Positions 1 to 5,283 of a DNA stretch of 30,878 nucleotides are shown piece by piece; position 1 is the stretch's first letter; each line of letters starts with the position of its first letter. The DNA lies in the IMG/VR virus record IMGVR_UViG_3300023171_000034, positions 1 to 30,878 of that record; one strand, written 5' to 3'. This stretch comes from a virus. The notes beneath the pieces are model-generated. The model saw nothing but the letters and a program-made list of their open reading frames with translations, did no database searches and was not told the DNA's origin. The translations under genes and the position numbers were made by a program.

Positions 1-8
1 ACGAGCCT

Positions 9-401
9 TTATCTCTCAGCCACGCCGCCAGCTTCATTCGACGCGATAAGCTTAGCCATCTCACGCAAACGGGCAGTCTTGGCGATGTATTCGGCATGTT
101 GGTTCCTCGCTTCTCGCAATGCCTCAGCCGTCTCGAAAAGCTCAACCATTTGGAAGTGCTTGACCGTCCGGCTTTCGTTGTTCCACCACCCGCGAAGGCG
201 GCGCTCCGTCCACTGATTTTCTGGATCGTCCCGGTGTGGAAACCGCGCCCGCAGTTCCCGCGCCGCAGTGCGGAACATGTCGCCTATGTGGCGTTTGGCT
301 CCGATCTGCTCGATCAGGAAATTTGCTGTCGCTACGTCGTCCATCTTCGTGATCGGATCCTGTTTTACGTTTCCCGAGTTTCCGGGTGAAATTCCCGACA
401 T
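9..401 (-). CDS. Hypothetical phage protein, 130 aa
   Basis: No family is recognised with confidence. The start ATG at 401 is preceded by AGGAGA seven bases upstream, a good ribosome site. The protein is charged and mostly helical. Its middle (about residues 65-75) has a Trp- and Arg-rich stretch (ERRLRGWWNNESR) that could contact DNA, and the C-terminal third looks like a helix or coiled coil. It is the last visible gene of the leftward operon headed by the Cro-like gene at 2307. It may be a small regulator or DNA-binding accessory protein; that is inference from composition and position only. Confidence 0.7.
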   Translation of the reverse strand: MSGISPGNSGNVKQDPITKMDDVATANFLIEQIGAKRHIGDMFRTAARELRARFPHRDDPENQWTERRLRGWWNNESRTVKHFQMVELFETAEALREARNQHAEYIAKTARLREMAKLIASNEAGGVAER

Positions 402-589
402 TTCCTATCTCCTGTGGGGCATGTTGCTCGTGTTGAAGGAGCTGAAACATGAACCACAAGACGCAAACTGATGGAGACGACACCGGTCCAGAGCCATATG
501 CGGAGCCCACTTCCGATGCCGTCTCGGCCCGCCGCTCGGTGGGCTGGGAAAGCCTTGGTGTCGCTGTTGCCGCAGTTGTAATGCGGCAT
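365..589 (-). CDS. Possible small ORF in the gap 402-690, 74 aa
   Basis: The 289 bases between the minus genes ending at 691 and starting at 401 contain no convincing gene. The best operon-oriented candidate starts at ATG 589 with AGGAAGG eight bases upstream. Its first 40 or so codons are rich in G or C at the third position, like real genes here. The bias fades after that, and the ORF overlaps the next gene by 37 bases. A plus-strand ORF, 449-658, also has an AAGGAG site. Neither product resembles a known family, so this is a weak call. Confidence 0.22.
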   Translation of the reverse strand: MPHYNCGNSDTKAFPAHRAAGRDGIGSGLRIWLWTGVVSISLRLVVHVSAPSTRATCPTGDRKCREFHPETRET

Positions 590-690
590 GCAAAGCGCCT
601 TCCTAGGCTGAAGGTTGCTGGCCCCGGCCCTGGAGAGGTTGACCGGGACCAGCGTTGACGGCTGCGAGGGAGGGATCGCGCCATCAATGG

Positions 691-789
691 TTAAAAGCGC
701 GGGCCGATGCCGCTTACGACCCAACAGACGAAAACATGGTAGAGGATCACCCCAACCAAAAAGCCCGCCACAAAACCTGCCAGCATCAT
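691..789 (-). CDS. Small membrane protein, 32 aa
   Basis: This short ORF starts at ATG 789 inside a TGATG junction with the stop of the upstream gene (one-base overlap), which suggests translational coupling. The peptide starts MMLAGFVAGFLVGVILYHVF and continues hydrophobic almost to its end, so it would span the membrane once. No function is recognised. Small membrane peptides in phage early or lysogenic operons can act in exclusion or membrane targeting, but nothing here shows which applies. Confidence 0.5.
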   Translation of the reverse strand: MMLAGFVAGFLVGVILYHVFVCWVVSGIGPRF

Positions 790-968
790 CACAGCTCGTA
801 CTCCCGCCATGCGCGTTCAGGGGCGCCGCTGGCATCGATGGCGTCTGCCATGGTCATGGGCTTGTTGTCCTGCTCGGCTTCGAGCGCTGCCTTGTTGTCC
901 TTGAGGAACATGAAGGCCGTCCCAATGGTCCATAGGGCTGCGAACAGAATGAAAAGGGTAATGCTCAT
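789..968 (-). CDS. Small membrane-anchored protein, 59 aa
   Basis: It starts at ATG 968 within an ATGA overlap with the preceding gene's stop (965-967). The N-terminus (MSITLFILFAALWTIGTAFM) is one transmembrane segment, and a charged, acidic cytoplasmic or periplasmic tail of about 38 residues follows. The tight coupling on both sides (ATGA before, TGATG after) supports translation. The family is unknown; a membrane-anchored accessory protein is all that can be said. Confidence 0.6.
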   Translation of the reverse strand: MSITLFILFAALWTIGTAFMFLKDNKAALEAEQDNKPMTMADAIDASGAPERAWREYEL

Positions 969-1228
969 GCCTTCCTCCTCAGGGGTTCCAAATTCTCTGC
1001 CACTCGCAAACTGTCGATGAAGTTAAGTACCGAGCCCCACGTCATGCCCTTGCCGCGCCCAGGCTGGCCTACAGGCTTCAGCGTGTAGCGATTGCTGGCA
1101 CAGGTCAGGACATGGCCGCGCTGCAATAGCCATGCCTGCAGCGCGTAGTATTCGGATGATGTGCCCTGCTCGAAGCGACGGACGCCGTGCTGGGCTATGT
1201 ATTCGGTGGTGAGGGTGGAGAGGGTCAT
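965..1228 (-). CDS. Hypothetical phage protein, 87 aa
   Basis: The start chosen is ATG 1228, which forms an ATGA overlap with the stop of the upstream gene at 1225. An in-frame start 63 bases further upstream would lie deep inside that gene and is rejected. The product is a small basic soluble protein with no recognised motif. Its central part is rich in Tyr and Leu (SSEYYALQAWLLQRGH). It lies in the leftward operon of small genes. Confidence 0.65.
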   Translation of the reverse strand: MTLSTLTTEYIAQHGVRRFEQGTSSEYYALQAWLLQRGHVLTCASNRYTLKPVGQPGRGKGMTWGSVLNFIDSLRVAENLEPLRRKA

Positions 1229-1422
1229 GGGCGCACCACGCGGTAGGCGACGATTAAATCTTCGCGTGGGATTTTTCTCGACCAATCCCACGCCTCCGCA
1301 ATGGACCCGGAGTATGCCTCTCCGTTTGCAAATTCGACATCGACAGTGGTATCCGGATCAACCGGGCATTCCCCGCCGTTCCAATCTATCCAGTCGTTGT
1401 CCTTGGGCAGGGTGTCGGTCAT
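1225..1422 (-). CDS. Hypothetical phage protein, 65 aa
   Basis: It starts at ATG 1422, overlapping the upstream stop as ATGA. The protein is acidic. The first half resembles a short beta-rich domain seen in many small phage proteins (W-x-x-WNGG-x-CPVDPDTTVDVEF), with conserved-looking Trp and Gly residues; similar openings occur in proteins of unknown function in other tailed phages. No catalytic residues are evident. It is translationally coupled on both sides. Confidence 0.7.
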   Translation of the reverse strand: MTDTLPKDNDWIDWNGGECPVDPDTTVDVEFANGEAYSGSIAEAWDWSRKIPREDLIVAYRVVRP

Positions 1423-1607
1423 GGCCGCACCAGCCCGAGCGCAACCGCTACTTCGACACCAGACCGAGTAAGGAATTGCCAGCCCTCATGCCGATCCACG
1501 TACCCGGCCTTCACAAGCTCATCCCGGTCAGATTTACTTATGAGATCGCCGTCCCAGACGAGGCCCTTGGTGGCCAGATGCTTCAATGTTTCCGTGCGGT
1601 CGCCCAT
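1419..1607 (-). CDS. Hypothetical phage protein, 62 aa
   Basis: The start chosen is ATG 1607, which shares a base with the upstream stop (TAATG). The longer ORF from 1637 would overlap the upstream gene by 31 bases. The sequence (MGDRTETLKHLATKGLVWDGDLISKSDRDELVKAG, given here only in part as a guide at residues 1-20) suggests a small winged-helix-like fold with a helix, a linker, and a short strand pair near GWQFLTRSG. Function is unknown; a small DNA-binding protein is possible. Confidence 0.6.
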   Translation of the reverse strand: MGDRTETLKHLATKGLVWDGDLISKSDRDELVKAGYVDRHEGWQFLTRSGVEVAVALGLVRP

Positions 1608-2101
1608 TACACCGTCTCCACCTTGGCCGAGATCCAACTACGCGGAAGCAGCCACAACCGCTTCTTGCTGATAGACCTCCGAATTTTCTTGGGTATGGAA
1701 TGGATCTGGACATAGAGAGACACAAACCCGCCGTTGCGGTCGATCTTGCCGGGGAACAGCGTTTCCGCCGCAGTCCAATAGTCGTTCTCGCTCTTGAGCA
1801 TCGATGTCTTGACGCCCCTCGCCCCGAGCAAGGCCTTGAGCCCTTCCGACGCATAGAACGCGCTGGACGCCGCTTGCTGGCCTCTGTGGGCCATGAACTC
1901 TTCCAGACGCTTCAGCAGCTTGCCGCCGTTGGCGTCCGTCACGATGTCGAAGTTAAAGCCGCCGAAGTCAGCCAGCAACGTATCCGACAGACTGGTGGCG
2001 ACGTTTACCGCCGCCCAATATCGGTTCATCAAAGGGTCGTTCAGATCGGCGTTCTGGAACCGCAGCCGCCGGGCGCATTGAGGATAGGCCGCGATGTTCA
2101 T
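1607..2101 (-). CDS. Hypothetical phage protein, 164 aa
   Basis: It starts at ATG 2101, four bases inside the end of the Cro-like gene (ATGA). No domain is recognised. The N-terminal half is mixed; the C-terminus is basic (IPKKIRRSISKKRLW near residues 135-148), which could bind nucleic acid or a partner. Being second in the operon behind the Cro-like gene, it is an early leftward product, but its role cannot be read from the sequence. Confidence 0.65.
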   Translation of the reverse strand: MNIAAYPQCARRLRFQNADLNDPLMNRYWAAVNVATSLSDTLLADFGGFNFDIVTDANGGKLLKRLEEFMAHRGQQAASSAFYASEGLKALLGARGVKTSMLKSENDYWTAAETLFPGKIDRNGGFVSLYVQIHSIPKKIRRSISKKRLWLLPRSWISAKVETV

Positions 2102-2307
2102 TGGGCCGCCTCCATGCGGAATGCGTCGGCCATCACCTCATTGTTGGTCATCGCCTGCACCTTGAGTACCAGCGACAGGGACGGAGAGCGCTTGCCGTTC
2201 TCAATCCGGTTGACCATCCATCGGGTCACGCCGATTTCTCGGGCAACGTCGTCCTGCGACTTGCCATTGCTCTTGCGCCAAATTGTCAGTGCGTGTTCAT
2301 TTGCCAT
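2098..2307 (-). CDS. Cro-like XRE-family helix-turn-helix regulator, 69 aa
   Basis: A single helix-turn-helix domain covers most of the protein: KSQDDVAREIGVTRWMVNRI around residues 16-35, followed by the ENGKRSPSL loop typical of the XRE/Cro family. It is divergent from the repressor gene at 2413, the usual cro-cI arrangement. The start ATG 2307 is only nine bases from the palindromic operator at 2316-2332, and the short leader has no clear Shine-Dalgarno sequence, so its mRNA could be leaderless or nearly so. It probably shuts down repressor synthesis or tunes the early switch. Its stop overlaps the next gene. Confidence 0.85.
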   Translation of the reverse strand: MANEHALTIWRKSNGKSQDDVAREIGVTRWMVNRIENGKRSPSLSLVLKVQAMTNNEVMADAFRMEAAQ

Positions 2308-2315
2308 TTCTGTAG

Positions 2316-2332
2316 GTTGTCACATAGACAAC
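2316..2332. promoter_or_regulatory. Operator O1, palindrome GTTGTC-N5-GACAAC
   Basis: A perfect 6+6 inverted repeat (GTTGTC, spacer ACATA, GACAAC) lies between the divergent Cro-like and repressor genes. The same palindrome recurs at 3540-3556, and with one changed base at 3585-3601. It is therefore very likely the binding site of one or both XRE proteins. A protein bound here would cover the start region of the leftward operon. Confidence 0.8.
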
Positions 2333-2360
2333 TTCTTTTCAATGGGGTCTCCAAAAAAAA

Positions 2361-2377
2361 GTTGTCTAGGTGGCCGT
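2361..2377. promoter_or_regulatory. Operator O2, half site GTTGTC
   Basis: The left arm GTTGTCT (2361-2367) matches the other operators, but the right arm is degenerate (GGCCGT in place of GACAAC). It is centred 45 bases from O1, the same spacing seen between the operators at 3540 and 3585. It directly abuts the -35-like box of the predicted repressor promoter. It could be a weak site that controls repressor autoregulation. Confidence 0.5.
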
Positions 2378-2405
2378 CTACAGTTGGCGGTGCAGCAACT
2401 ATCAT
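2377..2405 (+). promoter_or_regulatory. Predicted repressor promoter giving a leaderless mRNA
   Basis: TCTACA (2377-2382), a 17-base spacer and TATCAT (2400-2405) form a sigma-70-like promoter. Each box differs from consensus by one or two bases. The start of transcription would fall at about 2412-2413, on the ATG of the repressor itself. No Shine-Dalgarno sequence precedes that ATG, so a leaderless transcript, as from phage lambda PRM, fits. The -35 box touches operator O2. Confidence 0.45.
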
Positions 2406-2412
2406 CGCCGAC

Positions 2413-2751
2413 ATGGTGACACGGATCGGTCCAACAAAGCCCTTGAGGCATTTCCTACGGGAATGGCGTGAGATGAAGCGGCTTACACAGCAGCAGCTCG
2501 CAGACCGTCTCCCTATTGGGGAAAACGGAAAGCCGACCGACAAGGGCCAGGTCAGCCGATGGGAGCGCCATGAGCGCGGGATCACTATGGATGTTCAGGC
2601 GGCGCTTGCCGAGGCTCTGGACTTGGATTCGCCGGCCGATCTTTTCAGAGACCCGGCCACCCCGAGCGCAGATGAGCTATTGCGGCGCGCCACACCAGAG
2701 CAGCGCAGACAGGCGTTTTTCCTGATCGAGACGATCCTAAAGGCCGGCTGA
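2413..2751 (+). CDS. XRE-family repressor (CI-like, no peptidase domain), 112 aa
   Basis: A helix-turn-helix lies at about residues 15-58: the LTQQQLADRL helix, a nine-residue insertion, then GQVSRWERHERGI as recognition helix and loop. The remaining half is helical and probably dimerises. Lambda CI-type repressors carry a LexA-like peptidase domain and are about 230 aa long; this protein has none, so it cannot self-cleave in the SOS response. Induction would need an antirepressor or another signal. The start ATG 2413 lacks a ribosome site, and the upstream in-frame extension shows no start signal. Position opposite the Cro-like gene and the operators support the prophage repressor role. Confidence 0.8.
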   Translation: MVTRIGPTKPLRHFLREWREMKRLTQQQLADRLPIGENGKPTDKGQVSRWERHERGITMDVQAALAEALDLDSPADLFRDPATPSADELLRRATPEQRRQAFFLIETILKAG

Positions 2752-2949
2752 TTTTTCAAAGACCACAACAGCGCGAATTTCATGGTTGATGGCAAATTGC
2801 CATTCGCCGCCGTGCCGGTCATGCATCGCCTTTTGCAGCTCGCCGGCGGCGCGCAGACAGATAACATCCAAATCCTCGCACCTCGCCGTAATAGAAAATC
2901 CGCCAAAAGCGAGCGGCAAAGCTGTCAAAAACACTCTTCTATTAGGCAT
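2737..2949 (-). CDS. Small exported protein, 70 aa
   Basis: The start ATG 2949 has a GGGGGAG ribosome site six bases upstream; the longer ORF from 2979 lacks one. The N-terminus is a signal sequence: NRRVFLTALPLAFGGFSITA has two arginines, a hydrophobic core and a plausible cleavage after the Ala-rich end. This leaves a mature peptide of about 45-50 residues with two cysteines. It converges on the repressor gene, overlapping its 3' end by 15 bases. A periplasmic protein next to the repressor is a reasonable candidate for lysogenic conversion or superinfection exclusion, but this is inference. Confidence 0.6.
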   Translation of the reverse strand: MPNRRVFLTALPLAFGGFSITARCEDLDVICLRAAGELQKAMHDRHGGEWQFAINHEIRAVVVFEKSAGL

Positions 2950-3032
2950 TTCATGCTCCCCCGACCAGCTTCTTGTCAATTTTCTTTAAATGTTACTCCT
3001 GCCCGTAATATTAGCAATACCCAACAAATTAG

Positions 3033-3046
3033 TCACAAGTTTGTGA
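3033..3046. promoter_or_regulatory. Palindrome TCACAA-GT-TTGTGA in an AT-rich intergenic region
   Basis: A perfect 6+6 inverted repeat lies in an AT-rich stretch (about 2970-3090) between the minus-strand exported-protein gene and the plus-strand non-coding region. It differs from the GTTGTC operator, so another regulator would bind. Its right arm, TTGTGA, could serve as a -35 box, with TATTGT 16 bases downstream (3063-3068) as a -10 box. That would start transcription near 3075. Confidence 0.4.
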
Positions 3047-3088
3047 TATGCAATAATTTGAATATTGTATCACTTTACTGACGGCATA

Positions 3089-3100
3089 GCTATCAACAAG
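3089..3100 (+). repeat. Left copy of direct repeat flanking the non-coding RNA
   Basis: GCTATCAACAAG here recurs as GCTATCCAACAAG at 3470-3482, differing by one inserted C. The two copies bracket the structured region almost exactly. They could be the trace of insertion of a roughly 380-bp element, a functional single-stranded motif used twice in the RNA, or chance. Confidence 0.5.
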
Positions 3101-3469
3101 ACGGTAGGGTGAGGCTACCCAGCCGAATGCTTCAGTCTCTATAGGCCTGCAAGACAGGTTGGCGCATTATCGCCCCGGACTGGCGTGGGTCACCTGAGGG
3201 GTCCGGCGTCTCCTGGCTGGTTCGAAAACCTCACCTTGTTCTGCGTTTATCCCCTGCCCTTGCGGAGCGGGTAGGTCCGTCTCAAAGACCGCGCAACCTG
3301 TCTCATGCTGTCCAAATGCCGGTTAGCCATCAAAAGGCGTCTCGACACGAAGGCCCCGATTTATGGAGATCGGCAACTCGTTCGGAGGTTTTGGCTTGGA
3401 TCGACGCAGACGTTATGATATAACAATCCTTGTCGTTGGCAGCGGATAAAACTTCCGAGGGTCAAAACC

Positions 3470-3482
3470 GCTATCCAACAAG
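3470..3482 (+). repeat. Right copy of direct repeat flanking the non-coding RNA
   Basis: GCTATCCAACAAG is the partner of the copy at 3089-3100. It overlaps the first bases of the terminator stem. Confidence 0.5.
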
Positions 3483-3519
3483 CCCGCTTGAAGCATGATC
3501 GCTTCGGCGGGCTTTTCGT
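3480..3519 (+). terminator. Intrinsic terminator of the non-coding RNA
   Basis: AAGCCCGC (3480-3487) pairs with GCGGGCTT (3507-3514). The loop holds a second stem, GAAGC (3490-3494) with GCTTC (3501-3505), and TTTTCGTTT follows. Because it lies upstream of the operators at 3540 and 3585, it separates the non-coding RNA from the early operon. Confidence 0.8.
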
Positions 3520-3539
3520 TTATGCCATTTGAAATCGCG

Positions 3540-3556
3540 GTTGTCTATATGACAAC
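3540..3556. promoter_or_regulatory. Operator O3, palindrome GTTGTC-N5-GACAAC
   Basis: A perfect copy of the palindrome at 2316, with spacer TATAT, lies upstream of the long rightward early operon that begins at 3672. It is presumably where the repressor blocks early transcription. I could not place a convincing sigma-70 promoter here; TATATG within the operator could be a -10 element, but no good -35 lies 16-18 bases before it. Confidence 0.8.
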
Positions 3557-3584
3557 TTTATTTGCGGACCCCTCTTGCGCTCAA

Positions 3585-3601
3585 GTTGTCTATGTGCCAA
3601 C
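3585..3601. promoter_or_regulatory. Operator O4, GTTGTC-N5-GCCAAC
   Basis: It is the same palindrome with one mismatch in the right arm, centred exactly 45 bases from O3, about four helical turns. The O1-O2 pair has the same spacing. This suggests cooperative binding of two repressor dimers on the same face of the DNA. Confidence 0.7.
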
Positions 3602-3671
3602 TTATGGAGGCAAGCAGCGGGGACGAAGACGGTTCGCCAGATCTCCCCGAGCGAAACAGAGGACACGGCAG

Positions 3672-4274
3672 ATGAGCACCAGACTGACCAAAGACATTCG
3701 AGAAAGCATCGCCAAGGCGCTGGTTGTGCATCGGTTCACAGCGCAGATCACCAAGCTCTATGCGGATAACGCCGCATTGGCTCTTGCGGTCTACAACGAC
3801 GCCTACAGCAAGGCCGACCGCGAAAAAATGATGGCGTTGCCCAATGGGTGGCTTCCCGAAGTTGACACCATTTCGGCCTATTTCGGGACGTCCTACACGA
3901 CAGTCAATGTCAACGGTAAGGTCTATGGAGATCTTGCGCGCATCGTCTCTGCCGACAAGAACGCCGCCACTTTTCGCGTTCAGTCACGGCATAAAGGCGC
4001 TTGCCTCAAGAAGTACGACGCAATCCACAAATTCAGCGCCGAGTATGACCGCCTTCAAGGCGTTAAATCTGATCTGACTACGGCTGTAGATACGGCCCGC
4101 CGGTCTGCACTGGCTGCGATGGCGGCGGTCGGCACAGTCAAGCGCTTGATCGAAGTGTGGCCGGAGATAGCCCCCTTCGCCAGCAAGTTCGAAGGCGAAC
4201 GACCTCAGTTGCCCGCCTTGCAGACCGACAAACTCAACGAACTTCTGGATTTGCCGGTAGCCGAAGCCGCCTGA
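3672..4274 (+). CDS. Probable Nmad5-family protein, 200 aa
   Basis: This is the first gene of the early operon. The start ATG 3672 follows AGAGGA by eight bases; the ORF is open further upstream to 3495, but that part overlaps the operators and is not protein-like. The opening (STRLTKDIRESIAKALVVHRF), the central LPNGWLPEVDTISAYFG segment and the helical C-terminus resemble, from memory, phage proteins called nucleotide modification associated domain 5 (Nmad5). Their biochemical role is not established; they were proposed to act with phage base-modification enzymes. No other modification enzyme is visible in this window. Confidence 0.55.
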   Translation: MSTRLTKDIRESIAKALVVHRFTAQITKLYADNAALALAVYNDAYSKADREKMMALPNGWLPEVDTISAYFGTSYTTVNVNGKVYGDLARIVSADKNAATFRVQSRHKGACLKKYDAIHKFSAEYDRLQGVKSDLTTAVDTARRSALAAMAAVGTVKRLIEVWPEIAPFASKFEGERPQLPALQTDKLNELLDLPVAEAA

Positions 4275-4334
4275 CCACCCACACGTCCCCGGCCACGTCA
4301 AAAGGCCCCCAAGCGCAACGAGAGGATGAGAGAG

Positions 4335-4508
4335 ATGGCCCAGATTGAAATTTCACCGGTCGAACTGATGGCCTTGAAGAAGCTGGCGATCATCAACGGC
4401 GCGCTTGCCAAGCAGTTTTCGGGGCAGGCCGCAATCGAGCAAACCGCGCTTACCCGCGTCCTGATTGATGTCCTGAACCGGGCGGAAGTCGCGAACGCAA
4501 CCGCCTAG
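4335..4508 (+). CDS. Hypothetical early protein, 57 aa
   Basis: The start ATG 4335 is preferred over ATG 4326 because the GAGAGGA ribosome-site sequence is placed correctly for it. The small protein begins MAQIEISPVELMALKKLAII and is mostly helical and neutral. No family is recognised. It is in the early operon 60 bases after the Nmad5-like gene. Confidence 0.6.
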   Translation: MAQIEISPVELMALKKLAIINGALAKQFSGQAAIEQTALTRVLIDVLNRAEVANATA

Positions 4509-4538
4509 CCCCCGTTCACCACCCCGAGGAGAATGCAG

Positions 4539-4931
4539 ATGTCCGAGACAGCGAAACATACCGAAAATCAGTGGCCGGACAACATCGTCGGCGGAGATAT
4601 TCGCTATGGGCGGGCAAGTAACTACGACGGCTTTTACCTCGCTGACGCATCGCACGGCATCCCCACGTTCGGCAGCGTCGCGGAAACAGATCCGGCAACC
4701 ATCCGTGGACAACACGTGCGGGTTTTCAATTACCCGGGCCAGACAGAAGCGATTGCCGCCGAGCTTGTCCTCCGGTGGAATTCGCAGCCTGATCTGCTGG
4801 GGGCGCTAAAGGCTGCAAAGGCTGTCGTTGATGTCGCTGAGGCAATGACCTCGTGCGGATCGGATGACGAGTTTGTCTGGTCGGCCCAGAAATTGGTCAA
4901 TGCGGCCATCGCCAAAGCGGAGGGCCGCTGA
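4539..4931 (+). CDS. Hypothetical early protein, 130 aa
   Basis: The start ATG 4539 has GAGGAG seven bases upstream; ATG 4533 is too close to it. The N-terminal half is beta-rich with many aromatic and Gly residues. The C-terminal half, from about residue 85, is a helical pair (WNSQPDLLGALKAAKAVVDV then VWSAQKLVNAAIAKA) commonly seen at the C-termini of small phage proteins of unknown function. No catalytic motif is seen. Confidence 0.65.
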   Translation: MSETAKHTENQWPDNIVGGDIRYGRASNYDGFYLADASHGIPTFGSVAETDPATIRGQHVRVFNYPGQTEAIAAELVLRWNSQPDLLGALKAAKAVVDVAEAMTSCGSDDEFVWSAQKLVNAAIAKAEGR

Positions 4932-4932
4932 C

Positions 4933-5283
4933 ATGACCCAGGTCGAAGTCCAATTCGAGGAAGTCACCCCGATCATCGACGGCGCCCGTGTCGTCGGCAT
5001 GATGCTCTACGGCACGGCTGTTCTGGCAAGCGCTGACAGCGACGACGAGTACGAATTCTACGTCAAATCGGTCGAGTTGGATACGGACGACTGCCGGGGC
5101 ATGACCATCGGCCGGAGCCATTTCCTTTTCCGGGGCATCGCAGCCGAGCTGCAGAACGACAGCACCAAACTCGGTCAGAAAATGCAGGACAAGTTTTCCG
5201 CCGCCGTCGAGGAAGACGGCCAGCCCGACCCCGACGCCGCCCGAGAAGAGCGCCGTGAGCGCGTTATGGAGGATGCACGATAA
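4933..5283 (+). CDS. Hypothetical early protein, 116 aa
   Basis: It starts at ATG 4933 right after the previous stop. An earlier in-frame start at 4864 lies inside that gene. The protein is acidic and probably a beta-rich N-terminal domain (residues 1-75) followed by a charged helical tail (EERRERVMEDAR). No recognised domain is present. Its stop overlaps the next start as TAATG, so the two are coupled. Confidence 0.65.
   Translation: MTQVEVQFEEVTPIIDGARVVGMMLYGTAVLASADSDDEYEFYVKSVELDTDDCRGMTIGRSHFLFRGIAAELQNDSTKLGQKMQDKFSAAVEEDGQPDPDAAREERRERVMEDAR

Larger units (their letters stand above)
3076..3516 (+). ncRNA. Putative structured non-coding RNA, about 440 nt
   Basis: No ORF with a good start fits here, but complementary segments are dense. 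GGTAG 3103-3107 pairs with CTACC 3115-3119. The whole 7-nt loop, GGTGAGG 3108-3114, is complementary to CCTCACC 3229-3235, so a pseudoknot can form. CCAGCC 3119-3124 pairs with GGCTGG 3215-3220. AGACAGGTTG 3152-3161 pairs with CAACCTGTCT 3294-3303. CCGGAC 3175-3180 pairs with GTCCGG 3201-3206. CCTGCCC 3253-3259 pairs with GGGTAGG 3269-3275, with one G-T pair. Shorter hairpins occur at 3356-3373 and 3412-3424. The 3152/3294 helix crosses the 3119/3215 helix, so some pairings are alternative or pseudoknotted. An intrinsic terminator closes the unit at 3480-3516. I do not recognise tmRNA, RNase P, 6S or a known riboswitch. The 5' end is uncertain (about 3076-3100). Confidence 0.55.

Noticed and set aside
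449-658. Plus-strand ORF of 69 aa with an AAGGAG site
   Set aside because: It opposes the operon, its third-position GC is ordinary, and it looks like no known protein. It remains a weak alternative in a gap that may hold no gene.
1586-2419. Long plus-strand ORF of 277 aa
   Set aside because: It is antisense to the well-supported minus genes at 1607-2101 and 2098-2307 and has a low-complexity, Arg/Pro/Leu-rich product without motifs.
3215-3235. T-loop-like GGTTCGAAA, suggesting a tRNA or tmRNA
   Set aside because: The stem around it does not pair as a T arm, and no acceptor stem, tag sequence or CCA end is visible. The segment pairs better as part of the structured RNA helices.
3076-3516. 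RNase P RNA or 6S RNA
   Set aside because: The conserved core segments of RNase P (GAAAGTCC and ACAGAA types) are absent, and the shape does not fit the simple long hairpin of 6S RNA.
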